A stretch of 64,000 nt of DNA from Caulobacteraceae bacterium (GCA_009773335.1 WRPF01000006.1:29804-93803), one strand, 5' to 3'; numbered from the stretch's first letter, positions 41,759 through 51,390 are shown. Made by a program: numbers and translations. Notes: generated from the letters alone by a model not told the origin.

Positions 41759-42073
41759 AGGCCAGGACACAGCGAAGCTGGGGGCGAATTTCGCCCGCGC
41801 AGGGCCCCGAAGAGGGCAGATTGGGGCGTCTGCGGGAAGCGATGTTCCTTTTTCGCCACAGTTGGCCCTATTCGGGTAAGTTTCTGTCCACCTTTGTTGA
41901 CTGCGATGTGACGGGTTTGCGATTAATGGATCAAGAACGGGAATGGTAAATTCCTGGTTCGCTCGTGTCTTGTCCTTTCGGGGGGGCAGGATGGGGCCGG
42001 GTTTCGGGGGCGAAATATGTCTCCAATCTGGCGTCCAAGCGAGCGAGGACTGATTCGGATTTGGAGGTTCACA

Positions 42074-45070
42074 GTGAAGCAAGACACAAAACGCGATCGT
42101 CTGTTCGCGACGACGTTCTTCGCGGGCTTGGCGCTTGCCATGCCGGCGGTGGCTCAGCAGGCCACGACCCCGGCGGCGCCGGAGGAAGAGACCGACGCGA
42201 TCATCGTTACGGGCTCGCGCATTCCGCAACGCAACCTTGAGACAACCAACCCGATCACCCAGTTGACCGCCGAGGATCTTTCGATCCAGGGCGCGACTCG
42301 CGTCGAGGATCTGACGAACCAGCTGCCGCAGGTGTTCGCCACGCAAGGCTCGGCGGTCGCCAACGGCGCGTCCGGCACGGCGGAAGTCTCGCTGCGCGGC
42401 CTCGGCGCCGGTCGTACGCTGGTCCTGATCGACGGCGTCCGCATGCCGTACGGCTCCGACACCAGCTCGGCGGCTGACTTGAACACGATCCCGGGCGCGA
42501 TGATCGAACGGGTCGAAGTGCTGACCGGCGGCGCGTCTGCGGTCTACGGTTCGGACGCCGTGTCCGGCGTCGTGAACTTCATCATGCGCGACAACTACGA
42601 AGGTCTGCGCGTTGACGCCCAGTATGGCTTCTATCAGCACGAGAACGACACGGACCAGGGCGATCTGCGCAACACGATCCAGCGGCGCGGGACCACCAAC
42701 GCGGCCCAGTTCCGCCTCCCCGACGACAGCGTCGTGGACGGCTACGGCAAGGAAGTCTCGCTGATCTTCGGCGCGTCCTCGCCGGACGGTCGCGGCAACG
42801 TGACGGCCTACGCGACCTACCGGACCAACGATGCGGTTCTGCAGAAAGACCGCGATTATTCGGCGTGCTCGCTCGGCGCGGGCCTGAACGGCGTCAACCG
42901 CGACGGCACGAACATCGCCAACAGCCGTCCCGGACAACCGGCCAACACGCTCTACACTTGCGGCGGTTCAGGCACGAGCTATCCGGGTCTGTTCCTGACG
43001 CAAACGGGCAACTTCACGATCGACACGACGACCGGCAACACGTTCCGGCCGTTCGCCAACGCGACCGATCAATATAACTTCGGCCCGCTCAACTACTACC
43101 AGCGCCCGGATGAGCGCTATGCGTTGGGCGCCTTCGCGCACTACGAAATCAGCGACAACATCGAAGCCTACGCCCAGTTGATGTTCTCGAACTACAAGTC
43201 GACCGCGCAGATCGCGCCGTCGGGGAACTTCTTCAGCACGGCGACGCTCAATTGCGGAAACCCGCTGTTCGGACCGGGCATGGCCACGGCGTTCGGCTGC
43301 TCCGCCGCAGACATCGCGGCTGACACCCCGGTCTCGGCCTACATCGCGCGCCGGAACGTCGAAGGCGGCGGTCGTCAGGACACGTTCGACAACACCTCGT
43401 ATCGTATGGTCACCGGTCTTCGTGGCGATCTCGGCGAGTCTGGTTGGAGCTACGATGTCACGGCGATGTACGCCAAGACCGACAGCTCGCGGGCGTATCT
43501 CAACGAGTTTTCGGTCACCCGCCTGACGCGTGCCCTCGATGTGGTCGACACGGACCCGGGCGCGGGCGTGACGGCTGCATGCCGTTCGGCCGTGAACGGA
43601 ACGGATACCGCTTGCGTGCCGTGGAACGTCTTCCAGATCGGCGGCGTGACACAGGCGGCGCTGGACTATCTGCAAGTGCCGCTCCTGCGCACTGGCGAGA
43701 CGGAGCAGCAGATCCTCACGGCGTCGGTCGCTGGCGCCCTCCCGATCACCTCGCCGTTCGCCGAAACGCCGATCTCGTTGGCGTTGGGCATCGAGTATCG
43801 TCGCGACTACATGGAACGGATCACTGACGTGTCCTTCCAGACCGGAGACGGCGCTGGTCAGGGCGGTCCGACGCTCGGGTTCAAGGGCGCGGCGAACGAC
43901 GTGACCGACCTGTTCGCGGAAACCCAGATCATGGTCGCCGAGAACCAGCCGTTCGCACATCAGATCTCGATCGATGCGTCGTACCGGCACTCGTCCTATG
44001 GAACGGGCACCAAGACAGAGACCTACGGCTTCGGCGCCGACTGGGCGCCGGTCGAGGACATCCGGTTCCGCGGAAGTTATGCGCAAGCGGTGCGGGCGCC
44101 GAACATCATCGAACTGTTCTCGGCGCAAGGTCCGGGTCTGTTCGACATGGCCGACGACCCGTGCGACCAGAACGACCCTGCCAGCGACGGCATTGCGCCG
44201 GCCGCCGCGTGCATCGGCGCCAATCCCTGGCAAACGACGCTCGCGAACGCCTCGTCGGCGACGTTCAGCAGCCCTGCCGGCCAGTACAACGGCCTGTTCG
44301 GCGGCAACCCGAATGTCGGCGCCGAAGAAGGCAAGACGAAAACCTATGGCTTCGTCTTCCAGCCGAGCATGATCGAGGGGCTGAGCCTTTCGGTGGACTA
44401 CTTCGACATCGAAGTGACCAACCTGATCAGCAACGTCGGCGCCGCGACGACGGTTTCACGTTGCTTCTCGGCGACGCCGAACCTCGCATCCTGCGCCCTG
44501 ATCACTCGTAACCCGAACAACGGCACGCTGTGGCTCGGGGCGGGCATCGTGTCCGACCTGCAGCAAAACACGACCGGCGCGCTGACCACGTCAGGCTATG
44601 ACTTCAACGCCGCCTACAACTTCGATATCGGCAGCCTCGGCGGGATGAGCGTCTCGCTGCTGGCGACCAAGCTCGAAGAATACAACGGCGGATGCGAAGG
44701 CCTCTATGGCGCGGGTCTCTGCGGCACGCCGAACCCGGAATGGCGCGGTCGTTTCCGCGCCACCTGGACGACGCCGTGGGATCTCGAGCTGAACGGCACG
44801 ATCCGGTACTTTGGTTCAGTCGACTACGCGGGCACGACGGCGACTACTGCGCCGGACTACTCGCTCGACTCTCAGACGTACCTGGATATCGCCGGCAACT
44901 ACCAGATGTTCGACAACACGCGGTTCCGGGCAGGCATCAACAACGTCCTCGACCGGGAGCCGCCGCTGTCGCGCTTCACGGGCGCGGGCTTCGGCAACGG
45001 CAACACCTACCCGCAAGTCTACGACGCGCTGGGTCGTTGGGTGTTCATGGGCATCACGGTCGACTTCTAG
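42074..45070 (+). CDS. TonB-dependent receptor
   Basis: IIVTGSRIPQRNLETTNPI, plug domain LRGLGAGRTLVLIDGVRM…VEVLTGGASAVYGSDAVSGVVNFIMRDN, terminal aromatic residue …VFMGITVDF; GTG start inferred. Confidence 0.93.
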   Translation: MKQDTKRDRLFATTFFAGLALAMPAVAQQATTPAAPEEETDAIIVTGSRIPQRNLETTNPITQLTAEDLSIQGATRVEDLTNQLPQVFATQGSAVANGASGTAEVSLRGLGAGRTLVLIDGVRMPYGSDTSSAADLNTIPGAMIERVEVLTGGASAVYGSDAVSGVVNFIMRDNYEGLRVDAQYGFYQHENDTDQGDLRNTIQRRGTTNAAQFRLPDDSVVDGYGKEVSLIFGASSPDGRGNVTAYATYRTNDAVLQKDRDYSACSLGAGLNGVNRDGTNIANSRPGQPANTLYTCGGSGTSYPGLFLTQTGNFTIDTTTGNTFRPFANATDQYNFGPLNYYQRPDERYALGAFAHYEISDNIEAYAQLMFSNYKSTAQIAPSGNFFSTATLNCGNPLFGPGMATAFGCSAADIAADTPVSAYIARRNVEGGGRQDTFDNTSYRMVTGLRGDLGESGWSYDVTAMYAKTDSSRAYLNEFSVTRLTRALDVVDTDPGAGVTAACRSAVNGTDTACVPWNVFQIGGVTQAALDYLQVPLLRTGETEQQILTASVAGALPITSPFAETPISLALGIEYRRDYMERITDVSFQTGDGAGQGGPTLGFKGAANDVTDLFAETQIMVAENQPFAHQISIDASYRHSSYGTGTKTETYGFGADWAPVEDIRFRGSYAQAVRAPNIIELFSAQGPGLFDMADDPCDQNDPASDGIAPAAACIGANPWQTTLANASSATFSSPAGQYNGLFGGNPNVGAEEGKTKTYGFVFQPSMIEGLSLSVDYFDIEVTNLISNVGAATTVSRCFSATPNLASCALITRNPNNGTLWLGAGIVSDLQQNTTGALTTSGYDFNAAYNFDIGSLGGMSVSLLATKLEEYNGGCEGLYGAGLCGTPNPEWRGRFRATWTTPWDLELNGTIRYFGSVDYAGTTATTAPDYSLDSQTYLDIAGNYQMFDNTRFRAGINNVLDREPPLSRFTGAGFGNGNTYPQVYDALGRWVFMGITVDF

Positions 45071-45095
45071 TCGAACGGATCACCAGAAACTGGAG

Positions 45096-45125
45096 AGCGG
45101 CGGGCCACTGGTCCGCCGCTTTTCT
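45096..45125 (+). terminator. Intrinsic terminator after the TonB-dependent receptor
   Basis: agcggcgg-gccactggt-ccgccgct followed by tttt. Confidence 0.8.
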
Positions 45126-45170
45126 TTTGTCGCGGTCGTCGGCAGCGGCCTTCGATGGCAAGACGTCCGC

Positions 45171-45226
45171 CCGTGGCGTTTGGCCCGTGGCGTTCCGCCC
45201 GCGACGTTCGGCCCGTGGCGTTCGGC
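45171..45226. repeat. Four-copy 14-bp tandem repeat
   Basis: ccgtggcgtttggc / ccgtggcgttccgc / ccgcgacgttcggc / ccgtggcgttcggc at 45171, 45185, 45199, 45213. Confidence 0.85.
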
Positions 45227-45345
45227 CACGTTGGCGGAACCGGCGCAGACCGGTTTGCTGTGCACCGCCATGGCGATCGCAGCGGAAGCGGCTCAGATGG
45301 TTTCACGCGGGCCGCACTTGAGCCGACAAGGCGGGAGAGGAAACG

Positions 45346-46014
45346 ATGATTCTCGAAATCAAGGACCTTTTGACACCCGAAGAGTTGATCCGGTTGCAGG
45401 GGCTCGCCAAATCCGTGCGGTTTGTCGACGGGCGGGCGACCAACCCAGGGTTCGGCCAGAAGGTGAATCTGCAAGCGGACCCGAACGATGCCGCGACCGC
45501 GGAGGTTTCAAAGCTGGTCAACGCCGCGCTGGCCCGCTCGCGGGAATTCGTGGATTTCGCGTTGCCGAAGAAGATCGCTCCGCCATTGCTCGCGCGCTAC
45601 ACCCCGGGAATGCAGTACGGGCCGCACGCCGATGCCGCGCTGTTGCCGATGCCGAAGGGCCCGCTGCGTTCCGACGTCTCCGCCACCGTGTTCCTGAACG
45701 ACCCTGCGACGTACGAGGGCGGTGAACTGGTCCTGCATTTCGGCGCACGCTCTATCGCGATGAAGGCGCCGGCCGGCGGCGCGATCGTCTACCCTTCAAC
45801 AACCCTCCATGAAGTGGCGCCTGTGCGCTCCGGCGAACGGCTCGTTGTGATCACATTCATCGAGAGCTTCGTTGTCGATGAGCATCATCGCTCCATCTTG
45901 TTCGAGCTTGGCGAAGTGAGCGCGCTTGAGGGCGAAAAAATGCACTGGGCAAGCCGCATGCGGCTTGAGGTTGTACGTCAGAACCTCACGCGGCGGTGGT
46001 CGTCAGGCCAGTAG
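45346..46014 (+). CDS. PKHD-type Fe(II)/2-oxoglutarate hydroxylase (PiuC/YbiX-like)
   Basis: MQYGPHADAALLPMPKGPLRSDVSATVFLNDPATYEGGEL; VYPSTTLHEVAPVRSGERLVVITFIES (HxD…H…R). Confidence 0.92.
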   Translation: MILEIKDLLTPEELIRLQGLAKSVRFVDGRATNPGFGQKVNLQADPNDAATAEVSKLVNAALARSREFVDFALPKKIAPPLLARYTPGMQYGPHADAALLPMPKGPLRSDVSATVFLNDPATYEGGELVLHFGARSIAMKAPAGGAIVYPSTTLHEVAPVRSGERLVVITFIESFVVDEHHRSILFELGEVSALEGEKMHWASRMRLEVVRQNLTRRWSSGQ

Positions 46015-47061
46015 CAATCTCCCGACGACTGGCGATCTTTGCGCAACCGCGTCGATCCACCGAAGCCCTCGTTGGATTTCCTCGGCATTCCGCCTTCTGG
46101 AATCTTCCAGTATCTGTGAGCGAATTTGTGGCGAATATGGCTCTGCGGTCGCTTTGGCATAGCGGGTGAAGACCTCATGTTGCGTGATGCGCTCCACATG
46201 ACCCGGCGGCGCCACAACATCGAAATGTTCAAGAACTGCGCGGAGGCATTCCGCCGGGCTCATCAGCAGCTTTTCAAAATCGATAGCCAGTACGCGCCCC
46301 GCCAAAGTCTGGACGCTCTCATGCTGGGAGAGAGTCTCTACTGTCCAGGTGAGTGCGGCGAGCTCGCCAAGGGTCAAGGTGTGAAGAGGTGCAATCGGGA
46401 CTCCAGCCAGAGTTTGCAGTCTGCCGATGCGCTCGGGGCCGTGTCCGCGCAAGTCCGTGGGAGAATTGGCTCCGGCCAGCAGTGTCGAGAGAAATGGCTC
46501 TGCAGCTAGGTTGAGATAGACTGCTTTCGCCGTCGGTCGCAGCTGCATCAGCCAAGGCGCCAACCGCCCAGTTGCACTGGTGGCTTTGACGATTACCGCG
46601 CGGGTGTCTTCGTACCCTCTGCTCCAGAGCACCATCTGGTCCAGCGCCAGCTGGTCGAGAGTGGAAGGCGCAATGAGGGCTTGCGCCCGATCCCGAACAT
46701 CGTGGGCCTCCGCCAGCGTTCGCAACGGCATCGGCTCCCGAACGGCGACCGTCGCCCCGGCGCTTTCGATCATGCGGCTGAGCAGTGTCGATCCGACATG
46801 ACCGGTGTGGAAGATGAAGTGCAGGGGCAGGGCCGGGCTGGCCGGCGCCAAAATGCGACGCAGAGATGACAATTGAACCCATTTGCCGCGTGTCCCGGTC
46901 GCCAGGACCCTGTCGTCCAGAAAGCTCGCCTCGCGAATGAGGGCGCGGCTTAGCTCGACAATCAACACCCGCTCAATGTTGAGGTCGAGTTTGTGGGCGA
47001 ACAAGTCCGGCCGGAGCAACAGATTCTCGAGGGGATTGAACGCGATGTCGGGATCGGTCAT
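46003..47061 (-). CDS. P-loop sulfotransferase-like protein
   Basis: LHFIFHTGHVGSTLLSRMIESAG (5'-phosphosulfate loop-like); C-terminal region resembling PAPS sulfotransferases. Confidence 0.7.
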   Translation of the reverse strand: MTDPDIAFNPLENLLLRPDLFAHKLDLNIERVLIVELSRALIREASFLDDRVLATGTRGKWVQLSSLRRILAPASPALPLHFIFHTGHVGSTLLSRMIESAGATVAVREPMPLRTLAEAHDVRDRAQALIAPSTLDQLALDQMVLWSRGYEDTRAVIVKATSATGRLAPWLMQLRPTAKAVYLNLAAEPFLSTLLAGANSPTDLRGHGPERIGRLQTLAGVPIAPLHTLTLGELAALTWTVETLSQHESVQTLAGRVLAIDFEKLLMSPAECLRAVLEHFDVVAPPGHVERITQHEVFTRYAKATAEPYSPQIRSQILEDSRRRNAEEIQRGLRWIDAVAQRSPVVGRLLLA

Positions 47062-47187
47062 GTCCGCTGAAGTCCCCAATAGCGACTGGGTCTGCCGGAG
47101 GTCGCGGTGGTCAAGTGCTCCGGCGCGGACCATGAATTCCTTGGTGCATCCCGGTGGCATCCTCGAATATGGCGGGCTCGCAGCCTG

Positions 47188-48306
47188 TCAATCATTCCAG
47201 GCTTGCCGACCATTGAATTCGTCAATTGCTTCACACAAGGCGATGAACCCGAGTCTTTCGTCCTCCGGGATGTCTGGGCGCCAGATATCGAATATGAGGA
47301 TAGTTCGGTCTTCGTCAGACTTGTTCCATGCCTCGTGGTCGATCGTGTCGTCGAAAACCCACGCCTTTCCCTGTTCCCACACGCGTGTCTCGTTTCCAAC
47401 CCTGAAGGCGCAATGCTGGTTGGTTTTGACAGCCAGATGACAGATGAGGCGGGTGTTGATCATTCCCGTGTGTGCTGGAATGTGTGCGCCGGGCGTCAAA
47501 CGCGAGAAGAGGACCGCCGGAGTTCGGTTCGGAATCGCGGCCAACGGAGCGTTGCTCAGGGCGGCCATGGTGTTGGGGCACCGATCCGCGCCAACTGTTC
47601 GGGCGCCTTCCTTCATGAGAAAGAAGGCGGTCCAGGCGCTATTGTCGACAAGCCCGCGCTGGGATGACGGGGGACGTTTCTGATCGTGCACAACGTACGG
47701 CGCGAAGTCAGCACCTTCAGCGATCAAGGCATCCAGTTCTGCACGAATGTCCGGATACGCAGCTTCGACAGCGTCAAGGAATGGAAAGTCCTTGCGGTCA
47801 AAGAACTGGATCGGAGCCAGTTCAGGGTAGTAGAAGTAGCGAGGTTCTTGTGCGTAGGCTCGGGCCTTGCCCACGAGCACCTCGATTGCGCGCGAAAAGC
47901 GAGGCGGCGCTTGCTTCGGGCCGAACCCGCGCAGTTCCATCGCCGTGCGAACGTATTCCTCGAATGCCTGTGAATACCTGCGCACCATTTCCCGCGCCCG
48001 AACGACTTCGCTGTTCCACTCAGGCCTGACGGATGCGGCCGGCAACCGTGCGACGGCAGCGTAGAACGCAGTAGCGGCGCGTGGGTCCCCTTGTTTGAGC
48101 AAATGATCGGCCTTCATCATGAGGGCGGTCACGTTTCGCGGTTCCAGCGACAAGGCGTGGTCAATTGCGGCAAGGGCGCCCAAAATGTCTCCGTTGTCGG
48201 CTCGTGCACGCGCCTGGCTCAAGGATTCCTGAACATAAACCGGTGCTAAGTTCGCCACGCTGCCGTGTGTTCCGGCTGAATCATTTTGGGAAGGGTCGGA
48301 CATCAT
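47188..48306 (-). CDS. TPR-containing aspartyl/asparaginyl beta-hydroxylase domain protein (copy 1)
   Basis: TPR-like N-terminus; HIPAHTGMINTRLICHLAVK…CAFRVGNETRVWEQGKAWVFDDTIDHEAWNKSDEDRTILIFDIWRPD. Confidence 0.9.
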   Translation of the reverse strand: MMSDPSQNDSAGTHGSVANLAPVYVQESLSQARARADNGDILGALAAIDHALSLEPRNVTALMMKADHLLKQGDPRAATAFYAAVARLPAASVRPEWNSEVVRAREMVRRYSQAFEEYVRTAMELRGFGPKQAPPRFSRAIEVLVGKARAYAQEPRYFYYPELAPIQFFDRKDFPFLDAVEAAYPDIRAELDALIAEGADFAPYVVHDQKRPPSSQRGLVDNSAWTAFFLMKEGARTVGADRCPNTMAALSNAPLAAIPNRTPAVLFSRLTPGAHIPAHTGMINTRLICHLAVKTNQHCAFRVGNETRVWEQGKAWVFDDTIDHEAWNKSDEDRTILIFDIWRPDIPEDERLGFIALCEAIDEFNGRQAWND

Positions 48307-48459
48307 GGTGGCCTTCTGAAGCAGTCAGTCTGTGGCCTTGAAGACTATATAGAAACGCGGGCTAGTCTTGGAACAGCGAACGGTTGGCCTTTCGTCGCTG
48401 TGACAGTATTCTAGCGTTCGCCAGGGGCACAATGCAGCTAGGGGCTGCAGGGACGGATA

Positions 48460-49953
48460 TTGGGATTCGCAGTGGTTTCTGACCAGGAACTTGGCGCGAT
48501 GCTCCGCGCCGCAGGCGCCCTTCGGCAAGCCGGGCGTTTGGCCGAAGCGGAGAGCCTCTATCGGCGGATACTCTCGTTCCGTCCCGATCTCCCCGATTGC
48601 TGGTACAATTTGGCTTGGACGCTCCGCCGACTGGGTCGGTTCGAGGAGGCGCTCGCGGCCTATCAGCAGGCGCTGGACCACAGCGTCGCCAGCCCGGAAG
48701 AGGTGTTCCTCAACCGGAGCGTCATCCTCATGGACGAACTCCACCGTTACGACGATGCGGAGCGCGATCTGCGTGCAGCGCTTGCCCTCAATCCGCGCTA
48801 TTCGCCGGCATTGCTCAACTTGGCCAACCTTCACGAGGATCGGGGCGCGCGTGGCAAGGCGCTTCAAGTCTATGAGAAGTTGCTTGAGGTCGATCCACTG
48901 TGTTGGGATGGGCTGGCGCGATACGCGACACTGAAGGGAGCCGAGGCGCCAGACGCGCCGCTACTCATCGACAGACTCAATGATGCGCTTTCGCGAACCG
49001 ACATCGCCACGGCTGATAGAGCGAGCATCGCCTTTGCGCTTGGCGGCGTGCTCGACAAGTGCGGCGCTCATGAAGCGGCGTTTGACGCGTTCGCGCAGGC
49101 AAATCGGTTTAGCCGGCGTAGCGCGTCGTCTGCCGTGGCTCTGTATGATCGCAAAGCGCACGAGGCGCGCACAGAAGCCTTGATGTCGGCCTTTCAGGAT
49201 CGTTTCTCATCGGCCACGCCGGAACCTGCCGTATCCGCACCAATCTTCATTTGTGGCATGTTTCGGTCTGGATCGACGCTTGTCGAACAGGTGCTGGCGA
49301 GCCACCCGCGCGTTACCGCCGGCGGCGAAATCAACGTCTTGCCTGCATTGGTTGGAGCGCACCTTTCGCCTTTCCCGGCGAGAATGACCAGCCTTGACGA
49401 TGGCCAGCGTCACGATCTTGCGAGAAACTATCTGGAAGCCGTTAAGGCCAAATATCCCGAAGCCGACATCCTCACTGACAAACGGCCGGACAACTTTCTC
49501 TACGTGGGCCTCATCAAGACCTTGTTCCCTGACGCAAAGATCATCCACACGGCAAGAAACCCACTCGACAATTGCTTGTCCGTGTTCTTTCTCCACCTCG
49601 ATCCAGGCATGAGCTATGCGCTGGATATCTTGGATACCGCGCACTATCTGCGCGAGTGCCGTCGTCTCATGACGCACTGGAAAAGCCTCTACGGCGACGA
49701 CATCATCGATTTCGACTATGATGAATTCGTGCGGGAGCCGCGGCCCGCACTTGAGCGGTTGCTCGCGTTTTGCGGTTTGGACTGGGACGAGCGATGCATG
49801 TCGTTTCACGATCGTCCCGCGATCGTGAAGACGGCGAGCGTCTGGCAGGTGCGCGAGCCGCTGTATCAGCGTTCCTCAGGCCGGTGGCGAAGATATTCCA
49901 GTCGTCTGGGGCCGCTTCGCGAATATTTTTCTGACATCGCGCCAGAGGATTAG
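48460..49953 (+). CDS. Tetratricopeptide repeat-containing sulfotransferase
   Basis: N-terminal TPRs (AEAESLYRRILSFRPDLPDCWYNLAWTLRRLGRFEEALAAYQQAL); APIFICGMFRSGSTLVEQVLASHP (5'-PSB); IIHTARNPLDNCLSVFF (3'-PB); TTG or downstream GTG start. Confidence 0.92.
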   Translation: MGFAVVSDQELGAMLRAAGALRQAGRLAEAESLYRRILSFRPDLPDCWYNLAWTLRRLGRFEEALAAYQQALDHSVASPEEVFLNRSVILMDELHRYDDAERDLRAALALNPRYSPALLNLANLHEDRGARGKALQVYEKLLEVDPLCWDGLARYATLKGAEAPDAPLLIDRLNDALSRTDIATADRASIAFALGGVLDKCGAHEAAFDAFAQANRFSRRSASSAVALYDRKAHEARTEALMSAFQDRFSSATPEPAVSAPIFICGMFRSGSTLVEQVLASHPRVTAGGEINVLPALVGAHLSPFPARMTSLDDGQRHDLARNYLEAVKAKYPEADILTDKRPDNFLYVGLIKTLFPDAKIIHTARNPLDNCLSVFFLHLDPGMSYALDILDTAHYLRECRRLMTHWKSLYGDDIIDFDYDEFVREPRPALERLLAFCGLDWDERCMSFHDRPAIVKTASVWQVREPLYQRSSGRWRRYSSRLGPLREYFSDIAPED

Positions 49954-49965
49954 TCGATCGGGCTG

Positions 49966-51132
49966 TCACGCGCCCATGTTGTACTCGTTCAGCGCGAGCG
50001 TCATCTCCGCCACCATGGCGCGCTCGGCTTCGGTGATCAACGGATTCCACACATCGAAGATCAGCACGGCGCGCAACTGGTCGCTGTCGTTCCAAGCCTC
50101 GTGTTCGACAGTGTCGTCGAACACAAAGCTCTCGCCCATGATCCACGGCCGCGTGTCGTTGCCGACGCGGAATCCGCAGTTGTCGGGGATGATGAGCGGC
50201 AGATGTGCGATCAGGCGTGTATTCGACGAGCCCGTGTGCGGCGGAATGCGCGTGTGCGGCTGCAGCACCGATATCATGGCTGTCGGCGCGAAACCCGGCT
50301 GGTCCGCCATCGGGATGGTGTCGAGGATCGCGGTCGTTCTCGGGAACGCCACGCAGTTTTCCAGATTCTTCCTGCCGTCGCGCCACAGGTGCAGCGTCGA
50401 CCAGTCGGGTGAGTGGTTCAGCGCCTTCCACTGGGCCAGGGGCGCACCCGCAGGATGCTGCACATAGGGATGGAACTTGTCCCAGTACGCCTTCAGCTTT
50501 GCGACCACCTCATCGCGGATCACGTCGGTCTGTGCCTCGATCGCGGCCATCCACGGGAAGTGACAGCGATCGTAGAACGTCAGCGGCGGCAGCTTCGGGA
50601 ACGTCAGGAAGAGCGGTTCCTGCACGTAGGCCTTCTTCGCGCCGGACAAGATGTCGAGACATTCGTCAAAGCGCGACAGGTCCGTTCCGGCGAACGTGGC
50701 GCGGGCGGATGCAGTGCGTGCGCGCAGGAACGCGTTCAGGGCGAGCGTGTTCTTCTCGACCACATCACGCGCGTGGGCGACGACCGCACGCAATTGCGCG
50801 GGCAGCGCTTCGTCGGGCGGCGCGATTTTCAACACGTTGCGATAGATTTTCGCGGCCTCGCGCGGCAGGTCGGTCTGCTCCAGGAGCGCGCCCTTCGAGA
50901 GAAGGCCGAGCAGCGAATACGGGTCCAGCGTCAGGGCCGCATCGAGCGCCTTCATCGCGCCGACAAGGTCGCCGCCCATGCGCAGGGCGAGCGCCCGGTT
51001 CAGGGGGATTTCGATATAAACCGGGTCGAGCGCAGCCGCCTCGTCGAGGAGCTGCAGCGCGCGCGCGGCATCGCCAGCGCGCAATGCAACCATGGCGTCG
51101 CCCAGAAGCGCCTTGGATCGCGGATCTGACAT
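49966..51132 (-). CDS. TPR-containing aspartyl/asparaginyl beta-hydroxylase domain protein (copy 2)
   Basis: HTRIPPHTGSSNTRLIAHLPLIIPDNCGFRVGNDTRPWIMGESFVFDDTVEHEAWNDSDQLRAVLIFDVWNP; TPR-like N-terminus. Confidence 0.91.
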   Translation of the reverse strand: MSDPRSKALLGDAMVALRAGDAARALQLLDEAAALDPVYIEIPLNRALALRMGGDLVGAMKALDAALTLDPYSLLGLLSKGALLEQTDLPREAAKIYRNVLKIAPPDEALPAQLRAVVAHARDVVEKNTLALNAFLRARTASARATFAGTDLSRFDECLDILSGAKKAYVQEPLFLTFPKLPPLTFYDRCHFPWMAAIEAQTDVIRDEVVAKLKAYWDKFHPYVQHPAGAPLAQWKALNHSPDWSTLHLWRDGRKNLENCVAFPRTTAILDTIPMADQPGFAPTAMISVLQPHTRIPPHTGSSNTRLIAHLPLIIPDNCGFRVGNDTRPWIMGESFVFDDTVEHEAWNDSDQLRAVLIFDVWNPLITEAERAMVAEMTLALNEYNMGA

Positions 51133-51204
51133 GATGGAATGGTTAGACGAAGCGGCCCGAAAGAAAAGGGACGCGCATGTCGCAGGGGATCGGGACGGCC
51201 AGTC

Positions 51205-51390
51205 CTACTTGATCTTGCCTTCGACGAATTCGACGTGCTTGCGCACCACCGGGTCGTACTTGTTGAACTTCAGCTTCTCGGTCTTTGTGCGCGGGTTCTT
51301 CTTGGCCACGTAGAAGAAGCCGGTCGGTTCGCCGTTTTCCTTCTTCGCCGTCGAGTTCAGGCGGATCTTGATGGTTGCCGGCTTGGCCAT
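51205..51390 (-). CDS. rpmG: 50S ribosomal protein L33
   Basis: [61 protein letters not shown]. Confidence 0.96.
   Translation of the reverse strand: MAKPATIKIRLNSTAKKENGEPTGFFYVAKKNPRTKTEKLKFNKYDPVVRKHVEFVEGKIK

Noticed and set aside
40946-42937. 663-aa minus-strand ORF spanning the OppA end and TonB receptor start
   Set aside because: Crosses two well-supported plus-strand genes and has no recognisable domain.
45120-45345. A precursor peptide gene between the TonB receptor and the hydroxylase
   Set aside because: Short ORFs here arise from the 14-bp repeat and high GC; none has a leader/core pattern or convincing ribosome-binding site.
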